From NCBI RefSeq assembly GCF_042680805.1, contig NZ_JBHUEM010000024.1, positions 62,001-126,000 of the forward strand: a DNA stretch of 64,000 nt, in the 5' to 3' direction. Below the pieces are notes generated by a model that was not told the origin of the DNA, did not search any database, and saw only the letters and a list, made by a program, of their open reading frames with translations. Below are positions 27,147-36,112 of this stretch, in pieces; the first letter of the stretch is position 1; every line of letters starts with the position of its first letter. Made by a program: the position numbers and the translations under genes. Source of the DNA: Bacillus_CJ salitolerans (GTDB taxonomy: Bacteria; Bacillota; Bacilli; Bacillales; SA4).

Positions 27147-28189
27147 GATAGCTTCTTCCTCCTTTTAATTAAATAAAAGAAAAAAGGAGCGCCTAATAAT
27201 GCTGTTACAATTCCAACCGGAGATTCATATGGAAAAGCAATAAACCTTGCTAAAATATCAGCATAGATTAGTAAAATTGCGCCAAACAATGCTGAAAAAG
27301 GGAGTACTATACGATAATCGATCCCCACTAGATATCTAGTTATATGCGGAATAATTAATCCCACAAAACCGATGGGTCCTGCGATTGAAACAGAGGCTCC
27401 TGCGAGAACCACTACTAATCCACCTGATATTATTCGTATCCATCCGACATTCTGTCCTAATCCCTTTGCTACATTTTCTCCAAGGCTTAATATACTGATA
27501 GACTTAGCTACTAAAAATGAACCTAACAGGCCAAAAGCCGCCCAAGGTAGTAGTGTTTCTACATCCTGCCAGTCTTTACTATCGACCGCCCCTGCTAGCC
27601 AGAAAAGAATTCCTTCCGTTGTATGCTCATGAAAAATGATAAGTCCCTCTGTTAATGCAGATAAAAAAAAGTGAATGGCGATACCAGCTAAGGCTAATTT
27701 TACTGGTGTCATACCACCTCCTGCTGATCCTAAATAATACACCAAAAAGCCTCCTACTGCTGCACCTATAAAAGCAAAATAAATGAGAGAATTTGAGGAG
27801 AGTCCTGTGAAGAAAACGGTAGATGCCACTACAAGTAAGGAAGCCCCTGCATTAATTCCAAAGATTTGTGGAGAAGCAAGAGGATTACGAGTAATCGCTT
27901 GCATGATCGCCCCTGCTACGGCTAAATTTGCTCCTATGATACAGGCGATGATGGCTCTTGGTAAGCGTACTGTTTGAGCAATTAAATGCTCTTTTGTTAA
28001 GTCAGTGCTAAAGAAGGACTCAGCCACATGAAAAAACGTTACTTCTGACATACCAATCGACGTGCTAATCATAATCCCAATCAGCAAAATCAATATTCCA
28101 CCAATAAAAAGAAGTCCAAAATAAACAAAGCGCTTTGTCGCCCTCATATCCGGTACCATATTCTCTTTGTTTGTAGTTAAAATGTTCAT
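27143..28189 (-). CDS. FecCD-family iron transport permease (first)
   Basis: This 348-residue permease has about ten membrane helices with the conserved ITRNPLASPQIFGINAGASL and GPIGFVGLIIPHITR segments. A basic N-terminal tail of about 20 residues precedes helix one. The ATG follows AAGGAAGTGACCC. It is separated from the binding-protein gene by about 195 bases that hold a hairpin, so it may be expressed less than the binding protein. Confidence 0.9.
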   Translation of the reverse strand: MNILTTNKENMVPDMRATKRFVYFGLLFIGGILILLIGIMISTSIGMSEVTFFHVAESFFSTDLTKEHLIAQTVRLPRAIIACIIGANLAVAGAIMQAITRNPLASPQIFGINAGASLLVVASTVFFTGLSSNSLIYFAFIGAAVGGFLVYYLGSAGGGMTPVKLALAGIAIHFFLSALTEGLIIFHEHTTEGILFWLAGAVDSKDWQDVETLLPWAAFGLLGSFLVAKSISILSLGENVAKGLGQNVGWIRIISGGLVVVLAGASVSIAGPIGFVGLIIPHITRYLVGIDYRIVLPFSALFGAILLIYADILARFIAFPYESPVGIVTALLGAPFFFYLIKRRKKLS

Positions 28190-28330
28190 AAAGGGTCACT
28201 TCCTTAGTTGAAACAATAAGTTAAATAATATAAGGGAGCTCAAAATTCATATACACTGCTTTCCCATCAAGGGGAGGTCAAAGATGCTTGGAAGAACACC
28301 TGCACTTAGGTTCCCAAGGCTCACGAAAAC

Positions 28331-28366
28331 GAAAAAAGCGAGCAAGTATACTTACCGCTTTTTTCC
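28331..28366 (-). terminator. Intra-operon attenuator hairpin
   Basis: AAAAAGCG and CGCTTTTTT form a short stem followed by a T-run 20 bases after the binding-protein stop. Since the permeases lie downstream without an obvious new promoter, partial termination would give more binding protein than permease. Confidence 0.6.
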
Positions 28367-28385
28367 ATTTGATGTGAAAACGTAT

Positions 28386-29375
28386 TTATTCGCTATATAA
28401 ATGATGAATAGTATCCTCTACAATTAATTCTGCAGCAATTAACCCACGGAAGCGTGACCATTCATTTTGATCAACCTCGTACACATTGCCATTTTTTACA
28501 GCATTGATTTCTTGCCATAATGGATTTTGTTTCCATTCATTCACGATCGTTTCCCCACCAGATGTCATCAAAAATAAAATATCTGGATTATGCTCAATTA
28601 AAGTTTCTAAATCGATTTTATTCGTAGCATCTTCAACACCTGTACCTTGAATAGCATTTTTAAATCCTAATGTCTCAAGTAAAGAACCCGTATAGGAAGT
28701 TGATGAATGAGCATGGAACCCCGTTTCCGTTACAACTGCTGGTAAGAATGTACGGGATTCATCCGCTGGTATTTTTACTTTAAGTTCGTTAATCATTTCT
28801 TCATGTTTTGCCAGTCGTGCTTCAGCTTGTTCAGTAGCCCCTAACGCTTCTGCAATGACTGGAAATGCTTCTATATTTTGTTTGTAATCTGCACTTAAGC
28901 TAGATAATACAATGGTTGGCGCAATTTTTGAAAATTCCTCATAAGAGTCTTTATGACGTTTTAAATCAGCAATAATTAAATCCGGCTTTAAGCTAGCAAT
29001 AATCTCTAAACTTGGTTCTTTTCTTGCACCAACTGACGTGTATTCTCCAATTTGCTCAGCAATTGGACCGATTATTCGCTCAGAGTCCCCATCATCAGCA
29101 ATTCCGACAGGAGTAATCCCTAAAGAAGCTAAGGCATCAACAAAAGAGAATTCAAGCACAACGACACGTGTCGGTGTTCCAGTAATTTCGGTTTCTCCCA
29201 TTTCATGTGTAATAACCCTTGTACCTTGTGTGTCTTGATCCGTGTTCTCATCCACTTGTTCTTCTTCCTTTTGGGATTGATCACTTGTCGTTTGACTTGT
29301 ACCACACCCTGACAAGATGATGGCAAATGTCAACATGGCTACTAATGTTAATAAAAATGATAGCTTTTTATTCAT
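28386..29375 (-). CDS. Iron(III)-citrate-type substrate-binding lipoprotein
   Basis: This 329-residue protein has a signal peptide ending in the lipobox LSGC, a polar Gln/Asp/Glu linker and a class III periplasmic-binding fold (RVVVLEFSFVDALASLGITPVGIADD; LKPDLIIADLKRH). These stretches closely recall B. subtilis YfmC/FecB-like iron-citrate binding proteins, as I remember them. The ATG at 29375 follows GGAGGAGAG; an upstream frame extension is non-homologous. Two Fur boxes precede it. The ligand could also be another hydroxycarboxylate siderophore. Confidence 0.85.
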   Translation of the reverse strand: MNKKLSFLLTLVAMLTFAIILSGCGTSQTTSDQSQKEEEQVDENTDQDTQGTRVITHEMGETEITGTPTRVVVLEFSFVDALASLGITPVGIADDGDSERIIGPIAEQIGEYTSVGARKEPSLEIIASLKPDLIIADLKRHKDSYEEFSKIAPTIVLSSLSADYKQNIEAFPVIAEALGATEQAEARLAKHEEMINELKVKIPADESRTFLPAVVTETGFHAHSSTSYTGSLLETLGFKNAIQGTGVEDATNKIDLETLIEHNPDILFLMTSGGETIVNEWKQNPLWQEINAVKNGNVYEVDQNEWSRFRGLIAAELIVEDTIHHLYSE

Positions 29376-29403
29376 GATAGTCTCTCCTCCGTTTTGATTT
29401 TGA

Positions 29404-29502
29404 AATTCATTCTCATTATCCCTCAAAAAAAATATGTATAGACTGATAATAATTATCAATGAATGCACCGTTTATTTTACTTACTTACTTTCACATTGTC
29501 AA
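29404..29502 (-). promoter_or_regulatory. Fur-controlled promoter of the iron operon
   Basis: A consensus-like promoter reads TTGACA (29497-29502) - 17 bases - TAAAAT (29474-29479) on the minus strand. Just downstream lies TGATAATAATTATCA (29444-29458), an exact match to the Bacillus 7-1-7 Fur box, and a second imperfect box (GATAATGAGAATGAATT, about 29404-29420) sits near the ribosome site. Iron-replete repression by Fur is strongly implied. Confidence 0.9.
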
Positions 29503-29570
29503 TATCTACTTTCACATTATTTAAACTAACAAGATAACAGGAAAGGAGAGGTAAATGGGTTTTCATTCAA

Positions 29571-29743
29571 GAACAAAAGGCTCAGGGCGCCCGTTCGTTT
29601 AGCCTAAGGCAGAGCAAATTCTCCCTTTTATTCATGACAGGTTATTTGACCAAGGAAAAAGTGATTTTTCTTTTTCCCTCAAGTAGGATGAAATGGCAAA
29701 GATCGTCGCCATTTCATCTTGGCTGGGTGCTTGAGCTGGATTT
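29571..29743 (+). repeat. Dispersed stem-loop repeat, copy D
   Basis: Head, stem 2, stem 3 (GATGAAATGGC / GCCATTTCATC) and tail are kept, but the left arm of stem 1 is largely deleted. It lies between the Fur promoter and the DUF1835 gene terminator. Confidence 0.8.
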
Positions 29744-29799
29744 AGCAATAACATTTGTATAAACTAAACACCAGAAACTAATACTTTCTTAACATACGA

Positions 29800-29832
29800 G
29801 AAAAAGCGATTACAGAGATAATCGCTTTTTTA
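29800..29832 (-). terminator. Terminator after DUF1835 gene
   Basis: AAAAAGCGATTA / TAATCGCTTTTTT flank a 6-base loop, with a T-run on either strand; it can act for the minus-strand gene ending at 29858. Confidence 0.8.
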
Positions 29833-29857
29833 CAATAGTATACGATTAACGTCATAG

Positions 29858-30865
29858 CTACTTTAATCGCACCTTATAATATCTCATACCTTTTGGGACT
29901 CCTTTAATTTCAAAAACTCCCTTATAAACAAGACTTCTAAGCCTGTATTCTAAAAATTCGTCATCAATAGCCCTTTCCATTTGTCCATAAACCTCACCAA
30001 TGATTCTGGCTGCATTTATAAATTCTTGGTTCCCTTTTATTTGCTGAAGCCTTTTAGCGGTAGTAACTATATGAGGATCATAATAATTTTCCGAGATACC
30101 AGTAATGATATCATTATTTAAAATACGTAAGACCTCTTGGCTTTTACATAATTCGTTCCACTCTAACTCCAATTTATCTTTTTTATGATTACTCAAAGGA
30201 GCTCTATTCTGTTCAAAAATCATCCTCAATTTATCTGGATGTACCTCTCCAGTATGATGGATTAAATACTTTGTGTCTTTTGTATTGAAAAGTTCTTGGT
30301 ACGCTAAAGATGTATTGATAACAAATATACGATTCTCTTTTTTCTTTAACAAATGGAGAAAGAATCTTAGTCCTGTCTGTTCTCCAGGGTTTTGAGAGGT
30401 CCATATCACGATCGGAAAATGTTCAGGAATGGCTTGAATTTCTTCAAGAGCATGACGAAAATTATACTCATATTCTTCTTCTAAATAATCCCTTGGGAAA
30501 TTGATATGGTCCTTTAACCATTGATAGCGGTTTTGAAACCCTTCTTCTTTATGAAGATCCCATATTGGTCCTATTGTAAAAAAATCAGGAAAACCAATCA
30601 CTTTATGTTTAGAACTTAATCCCACTCTAAGACCACCCGCAATTGATTCACTACTTACAATGTGAACGGTATGATAATCTCGCTGTGGTTTTTTTCTCAA
30701 ATTGTGATACTGAACCAAATCATTGTATAATTCTTGTAAATCCTTGAGTTCTTTTTGGTCTTTTGACTTCAAAAGCACTTGCATTCTTAGGGTCATGTTT
30801 AATAACAATGTTTTAGCTTCACTACTAGACAGTTGATCAATTGATTTCCTAAACTCCATTACCAT
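29858..30865 (-). CDS. DUF1835/DUF3658-domain protein
   Basis: This 335-residue cytoplasmic protein has a DUF1835-like region (VHIVSSESIAGGLRVGL, near residue 67) and a C-terminal region like DUF3658, with the spacing usual for the pair. The function of this family is not known. The N-terminal 60 residues are charged and helical. The ATG follows AAGTGGTG. It stands alone with its own terminator. Confidence 0.7.
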   Translation of the reverse strand: MVMEFRKSIDQLSSSEAKTLLLNMTLRMQVLLKSKDQKELKDLQELYNDLVQYHNLRKKPQRDYHTVHIVSSESIAGGLRVGLSSKHKVIGFPDFFTIGPIWDLHKEEGFQNRYQWLKDHINFPRDYLEEEYEYNFRHALEEIQAIPEHFPIVIWTSQNPGEQTGLRFFLHLLKKKENRIFVINTSLAYQELFNTKDTKYLIHHTGEVHPDKLRMIFEQNRAPLSNHKKDKLELEWNELCKSQEVLRILNNDIITGISENYYDPHIVTTAKRLQQIKGNQEFINAARIIGEVYGQMERAIDDEFLEYRLRSLVYKGVFEIKGVPKGMRYYKVRLK

Positions 30866-30920
30866 TTAAATCACCACTTTTCAAAGCTTCTATTTATTTA
30901 CAATTAATAATAACAGCAAA

Positions 30921-31739
30921 TTAAATAGAAGTCCTCCTTAGCCATTGATCCATATAAACAACGTTCCCAACAAGCTCTTTATTCTTTTCTTTTGCTAAAG
31001 CTTTCCTTGCTTCTTCCTGACCTAATCTTATGACAGTAGGTAAGGACTTCGGTTCAAATCTTCCGACATTAAGCAAATCAATATCCATAATGATATCTGC
31101 ATGTTTTTTTATAAGCTGGTCAGTGTGTGTATGACTGGCAATATCCATATACCGGTATAAGGAAGAAATGAGCGTTGTAGGTGTTTGATTTTGTTTATTG
31201 GAGCTTATCACTCTGACAGCCGTCACATGTTTTGCCCCCATTTCTTTTACAACATCAGCTGGGTTATTATTTAATATATAACCGTCCACAAGCAATTTCC
31301 CGCCCATTTCAACTGGCAAGAATACACCTGGGACCGCAATTGAAGCACGTAACGCTTTTGCTACCTCTCCCTCCTTAATGATTGTTAGTTTTCTAGAATG
31401 TAAATCTACACAAACAACTGCAAACGGTATAGTAAGATCTGAGAAATACTTTCCTTCCGTCAGTTGAAGTAAAGTCTGATAGATTCGGTCTCCTTTTAAC
31501 AAACCTTTTCGGTTAAAACCAATATCCAAATGCTTACGAATCGATAGTGCCTCAAGAGCATCTACCATTCGATCTGGGTGTAGTCCACTTGCATAAAGTC
31601 CTCCTATTACAGCCCCTGCACTTGTACCTGCTACATGTGTAATATTGATATCCTGTCTAAGCATTTCCTTCATAGCTCCGATGTGGGCGACTCCTCGCAA
31701 GCAACCGCCCCCTAACGATACTCCCGTCTCAAGCACCAT
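30921..31739 (-). CDS. Patatin-like phospholipase
   Basis: This 272-residue hydrolase has the patatin oxyanion loop GGGCLRG near residue 11, the nucleophile motif GTSAG with catalytic Ser near residue 40 and the catalytic Asp in LLVDGYILNN. It acts on acyl lipids. Its start overlaps the end of the DedA gene by 11 bases, and that gene in turn overlaps a glycolipid synthase-like gene, so all three belong to one membrane-lipid operon. Confidence 0.85.
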   Translation of the reverse strand: MVLETGVSLGGGCLRGVAHIGAMKEMLRQDINITHVAGTSAGAVIGGLYASGLHPDRMVDALEALSIRKHLDIGFNRKGLLKGDRIYQTLLQLTEGKYFSDLTIPFAVVCVDLHSRKLTIIKEGEVAKALRASIAVPGVFLPVEMGGKLLVDGYILNNNPADVVKEMGAKHVTAVRVISSNKQNQTPTTLISSLYRYMDIASHTHTDQLIKKHADIIMDIDLLNVGRFEPKSLPTVIRLGQEEARKALAKEKNKELVGNVVYMDQWLRRTSI

Positions 31740-32337
31740 CGTTCCCTCCTTCCATAATTCGCGTTTTTACCCGATTCCGCTTATTTTTCATCATGAAAAA
31801 TAGACATAACATCCCTATGAAAATTCCACCTGCTGTATACACATACACACTGTGGTTTTCGTAAAAAGCCATAAAAGCTTCATAGCTACCATTAAAATAA
31901 TTTCCTAATAGTAGCATCACGTAAGACCAAGGATAAATCCCAATAAATGTTAGAGCGATGTAGGGAATAAGTTTCATCTTACTCACCCCTGCTACATAAG
32001 AAATATAGTTCCCAAGCCCAAATGGGCGCGTAAGAGCTACGCTCCACATACCATAACGAACAAAAAGGTTTTTTGCCTTTTGAAACCCTTTACGTTTTGT
32101 TAATAGTCCTTCAAGCTTACTACCAATAACATAAGGGATTAAACTTGCCAAACAATAAAAAAAGCTCATTCCAGCAGCTACCCATACTGTATTCCAATAG
32201 TTAATCGGAAGAATATATCCGTAAGCTAACACAACCGCTATTCCTGGAAATGGTAGGGATGAGCCTTCTAAAAACATCGCTGCAAAGAGTCCAAGCAACC
32301 CGATGTTTTCTAACCAGTGTAAGATGGCTTCAATCAC
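31729..32337 (-). CDS. DedA-family membrane protein
   Basis: This 202-residue protein has the DedA/SNARE-associated domain with about five membrane segments, including a conserved FPGIAVVLAYG entrance and the ALTRPFGLGNYISYVAGVSKM region. DedA proteins help flip lipids such as undecaprenyl phosphate or phosphatidylethanolamine. It starts at GTG after GGAGGAG and overlaps the upstream gene by 8 bases. The particular lipid cannot be read from the sequence. Confidence 0.85.
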   Translation of the reverse strand: MIEAILHWLENIGLLGLFAAMFLEGSSLPFPGIAVVLAYGYILPINYWNTVWVAAGMSFFYCLASLIPYVIGSKLEGLLTKRKGFQKAKNLFVRYGMWSVALTRPFGLGNYISYVAGVSKMKLIPYIALTFIGIYPWSYVMLLLGNYFNGSYEAFMAFYENHSVYVYTAGGIFIGMLCLFFMMKNKRNRVKTRIMEGGNDGA

Positions 32338-33505
32338 CCGAAACTCCTCCCATTATCTTCATCATCTTCTTTTCAATGATTTGGTTTATTTGTCGTCTTT
32401 GATCACGTTTATTAACAAGAGACTCGAGAAATATAAAAATTTCCTCTGGGTCTTGGAAATCTTGTGTATTCCTATATCGATATAATGATTGCTCATACTC
32501 TTTCATGACTTGTTTATTTGATAACAAATCTAGCAGCTCTATTGTATCTCTAATCGTAAAGACAAGACCTTGTTTTCTAAGATATTGCAAGTTGATTTCC
32601 TCCTGCCCTGGAAGTACGGAATGAATAAAAATGGGCACCTTCTTTTTTAAGGATTCACTAATTGTTACTCCCCCTGGCTTCGTAATAATAGCATCTGCCA
32701 GGTCATACCATTTATTCATTTCCGATCTGGAAGAAATATAAGGTAAGGGTTGAATATTAGGATTATTCAAGTTAGACACTTCTTGAAATAACGAATGATT
32801 ATTACCGCACAACACTTTAAACGTTAACTGTCCATCTTTTTTGACCTTTGTCAAAAGCTCCATAATGTTCCCAAGCCCTGCGCTACCGCCCGAGAGAAGG
32901 ATCGTAATCGGATGTTCTTCTTTCTTTCTAGAAGATGGACTAGAAAAACTCTCGTCTACAGGGATACCGGTAACCTTTATTTTATTTGCAGGTATGTGAA
33001 ACTCCTCCATTAATTGATTTTTCATCCTGATATCGGAGACAAAGTGATATTCAATCATTTCCTTCCCCCATACATCATTTACGAAAAAGTCAGTATATAT
33101 ATTCACAACTGGAACATCGCAAGCACCATATTGTTTAAGACGGTTCAATAAGTAAGATGGAAAAGCATGGGTACAAATAATCAAATCCGGCTTTTCTTCC
33201 ATAATAATCTCTTCCATCTTATGCTGAAATAGCATTTCATAGTGTTTATAAGAACGATTTTGCTTCGATTTATACGCAAGCTTTCTATAAATCCACGCAT
33301 AGGATTCTGGAAACTTCTGAATCCACCCCAAATACGTTTTCGTAATCATCGATTCCAGGTGTGGGTTCCATCTATTTAGTAAGTCGATCTTTTTACATTG
33401 AATGTCTGTGGATCTTGAGGAAACATAATTCATAACAGAATTTGCAACTTGATGATGGCCCGAAGGCAAACTATCTAGCAATGGAAAAAATAATATTTTC
33501 TTCAA
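32330..33505 (-). CDS. MGDG synthase/UgtP-type glycosyltransferase
   Basis: This 391-residue protein has the monogalactosyldiacylglycerol-synthase N-terminal domain (GHHQVANSVMNY; HAFPSYLLNRL) and a GT28-like C-terminal domain with LLSGGSAGLGN and TKPGGVTISESL, where the sugar nucleotide binds. It should transfer a sugar to diacylglycerol or a similar lipid at the membrane. It starts at TTG after AGAGGTG. It heads the glycolipid-DedA-patatin operon. Confidence 0.82.
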   Translation of the reverse strand: MKKILFFPLLDSLPSGHHQVANSVMNYVSSRSTDIQCKKIDLLNRWNPHLESMITKTYLGWIQKFPESYAWIYRKLAYKSKQNRSYKHYEMLFQHKMEEIIMEEKPDLIICTHAFPSYLLNRLKQYGACDVPVVNIYTDFFVNDVWGKEMIEYHFVSDIRMKNQLMEEFHIPANKIKVTGIPVDESFSSPSSRKKEEHPITILLSGGSAGLGNIMELLTKVKKDGQLTFKVLCGNNHSLFQEVSNLNNPNIQPLPYISSRSEMNKWYDLADAIITKPGGVTISESLKKKVPIFIHSVLPGQEEINLQYLRKQGLVFTIRDTIELLDLLSNKQVMKEYEQSLYRYRNTQDFQDPEEIFIFLESLVNKRDQRRQINQIIEKKMMKIMGGVSGD

Positions 33506-33584
33506 TCGAAAAGCACCTCTTTTCAGTAGTTAACCATATAGGATGGTTGGCTGATTCGTTAACATGATTCTGTCTCCTTATAGT

Positions 33585-33660
33585 ATGCTTCTATTATAAA
33601 GAGCAAAAGTTAAGATACTCTTAATGAAAACCTTAAGAATTTATGAAGTTCTTATTAATA
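33585..33660 (-). promoter_or_regulatory. Promoter with OmpR-type direct repeats
   Basis: On the minus strand TTCATAAATTCTTAAGG is followed by TTTTCATTAAGAGTATCTTAA, a run of TTCWTAAG-like units about 10-11 bases apart (33607-33650) ending at the -35 position of a TATAAT box near 33594. Such repeats are bound by OmpR/PhoP-type response regulators, so the glycosyltransferase-DedA-patatin operon is probably activated by a two-component system. The regulator next door (34423) is one candidate. Most of the rest of 33660-34400 holds no gene; a hairpin AACGACT / AGTCGTT lies at 33899-33933. Confidence 0.45.
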
Positions 33661-34422
33661 GAATCTATAAATTCGGAAGCTCTAGCTTCATTAATAATCC
33701 TATATAATACTTTATGTGTTCATCTTACAGTAATACCCATATACAATTAATGTACTTGAGCTATATTTTTATATAAGTCTAGAGGCTTATATTGGAGAAT
33801 ATTCTTTCTTAAATAATAGGCGCTGAGGCAGGAATAAGCTTACCAATCCATTATCCACAATGTGAAAATATTATATTTACGATAAATAAATATAAAAAAC
33901 GACTCACATTACGTATACAAATGGCAGTCGTTTCTCATATGTATTTATTTGTTGTTGAAGTTATCATTCAACCAAGTCATTCATTCTCTCGTGAATAATC
34001 TTTACTTTCATGAATCCTACCTTTAAGGCTCTTATTTTTATTACTATCTATTCTAATTCAATATTCAGGTAATTTCTACAATGTTTTGTATTAAATTACA
34101 AATTAACCAAATCGTTACAATTTTAATAGTAACTTTACTAATGCCTCACAATGACTTAATTGGTAATCACAGATATAGTGTAGTAGTGTATACGTTCAAT
34201 TACTAGAATCATTAGCCGTTAATAAGAACCTTTTCCACAATCGCGCCTTATGGCGGAGGATATGGATACACCTTATTCAAGTTTATACTCCATAATAGAG
34301 TGTAATTCTACTTCACTTCTATCTATAGAAGTTCCTTTCACTCAATTCTTGCTTATTAAAAATCGTAAAAAGTTTGTGCTAAAATATATGAAGTGACCAC
34401 TATTAAAATGATGAGGGATTAC

Positions 34423-35097
34423 ATGTATAGAATAATGATGATTGAGGACGATGAAACAATAAGACGAATTGTCACTGATACGTTGAAAAAGTGGAAGTAT
34501 GATGTGGTGGAAGTAACCCAATTTGACCAGGTGCTAACGGAATTTGAGCAGACAAATCCACACCTTCTTCTATTAGATATCAATCTTCCGGTTTTTGATG
34601 GATACTATTGGTGCCAGCAAATTCGCTCTGTTTCGAAAGTGCCGATTATATTCCTATCCTCCAGAAATCAGAATATGGATATCATTATGGCGATTAATAT
34701 GGGTGGGGATGATTTTATCCAGAAGCCATTTGAATTGGATATTCTTGTCGCAAAAATCAGTGCGCTCATTCGCCGGAAGTATACCTATCAGGAAGATGAG
34801 AATATCAGATTGATCCACAGAGGCTTGAAATTACATGTAACCAATTCAAGTATTGAATATAATGGGCAAATAACTGAGTTAAGTCGGAATGAATTCATCC
34901 TTTTACAAGTAATGATGCGGAATATCGGGAAAATTGTTTCACGCGAGGACTTAATGCAGGCACTATGGAATGAAGAACAGTTCGTCGATGATAACACACT
35001 TACCGTAAACGTGAACCGGATGCGCAGGAAAATTACAGCACTTGGACTAGAGGAGTTTATTGTCACACGGAAAGGAATGGGGTATTTGATCGAATGA
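34423..35097 (+). CDS. bceR: BceR-like OmpR-family response regulator
   Basis: This 224-residue regulator has a receiver domain with MIEDDE, phospho-acceptor Asp in LLLLDINLP and Lys in IQKPFE, followed by an OmpR winged helix (RMRRKITALG...IVTRKGMGYLIE). The ATG at 34423 follows GAGGG; the longer frame has no ribosome site. It overlaps the kinase gene by 4 bases. Pairing with a BceAB-type transporter immediately downstream on the opposite strand marks it as a peptide-antibiotic response regulator. Confidence 0.85.
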   Translation: MYRIMMIEDDETIRRIVTDTLKKWKYDVVEVTQFDQVLTEFEQTNPHLLLLDINLPVFDGYYWCQQIRSVSKVPIIFLSSRNQNMDIIMAINMGGDDFIQKPFELDILVAKISALIRRKYTYQEDENIRLIHRGLKLHVTNSSIEYNGQITELSRNEFILLQVMMRNIGKIVSREDLMQALWNEEQFVDDNTLTVNVNRMRRKITALGLEEFIVTRKGMGYLIE

Positions 35098-36092
35098 CCT
35101 TCCTTCGCTTTCTAACCTATGAAAAGAATTATATTTTTCTGTATTTAACTAGTTTTCTCATCACTGCCGCGGTATTTTTTGTTGATCGTAATGGCGAATG
35201 GGCATGGGGGACATTTTTCTATGCCTTCACCCTGTCTTCGATTGTGTTGCTCGGTTTTTTGCTATTTCGGTATCAGCAACATGTACGTGTAATCCGACAT
35301 ATGAAAAAAGATGAAGATCATGACTCTTTATCACTGGAAGGAGAATATAAGGGAGCGCACATCGATGAGCTGAAAAATCAGCATATTCGTGAAATGAATC
35401 GGATTCAAGATAGGCAGAATGAGCATTATGATTTTATCGTTTCCTGGTTCCATGAAATCAAAACGCCGATTGCGGTTCTTCGCTTACTGCAGCAAACCGA
35501 TATGGACTCGGGTAGTTTAAGGGAAGAGATTACGAAGATTGAAAATTACGTCGATCAAGCTCTCTATTACGCCAAGCTAGATAGCTTTAACCAGGATTAT
35601 GATATTCAAAATTGTGACGTTATCCAGATTTCGAAGGAGATTGTAAAGTCTCATTCGAGAACTTTTTTTTCTAAAAAAATCCGAATTACTATTCAGGAAG
35701 CTTCACTCGAGATCCAAAGTGATCCAAAGTGGCTGCAGTTTATTATCAACCAGTTATTAACGAATAGTTTAAAATATACAGAGCCGGGTGGGGGGATTAC
35801 CATTTCTGCACTCGAAACACCGCAAGAAAAACAGCTGATATTTTGGGACAATGGGATTGGGATAAGTCAAAAGGACGTACCGCGCCTTTTTAACCGAGGG
35901 TTTACCGGAGAAACAGGACGCATCTATTCGAAGTCGACAGGAATGGGGTTGTATTTAGCTCAAGCTTTATCGAACAAACTTGGCCATTATATTACCTGCA
36001 CGTCCGAGGCCGGTGAATTTACTCAATTCATTATTCATTTTCCAAAGGATTTTGATCCGTATTTAACACTACAAAAAACAGAAGGTGAGTAA
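35094..36092 (+). CDS. bceS: BceS-like intramembrane-sensing histidine kinase
   Basis: The 332-residue kinase has two N-terminal membrane helices joined by a very short loop, the hallmark of intramembrane-sensing kinases that read the state of their ABC transporter. The phospho-acceptor His is in WFHEIKTPIAVL, followed by N-box NQLLTNSLKYT and the G-boxes DNGIGI and GMGLYLA. Length matches B. subtilis BceS (334 aa). The gene ends inside a bidirectional terminator shared with bceB. Confidence 0.87.
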   Translation: MTFLRFLTYEKNYIFLYLTSFLITAAVFFVDRNGEWAWGTFFYAFTLSSIVLLGFLLFRYQQHVRVIRHMKKDEDHDSLSLEGEYKGAHIDELKNQHIREMNRIQDRQNEHYDFIVSWFHEIKTPIAVLRLLQQTDMDSGSLREEITKIENYVDQALYYAKLDSFNQDYDIQNCDVIQISKEIVKSHSRTFFSKKIRITIQEASLEIQSDPKWLQFIINQLLTNSLKYTEPGGGITISALETPQEKQLIFWDNGIGISQKDVPRLFNRGFTGETGRIYSKSTGMGLYLAQALSNKLGHYITCTSEAGEFTQFIIHFPKDFDPYLTLQKTEGE

Positions 36093-36112
36093 ACTCACCT
36101 TCTGTTTTTTTC
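36071..36112. terminator. Shared bidirectional terminator of bceS and bceB
   Basis: AAAAAACAGAAGGTGAGT and its exact complement meet around two bases, so both strands give an 18-bp stem and a T-run. The stop codons of the two convergent genes lie within it or within two bases of its centre. Confidence 0.9.
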
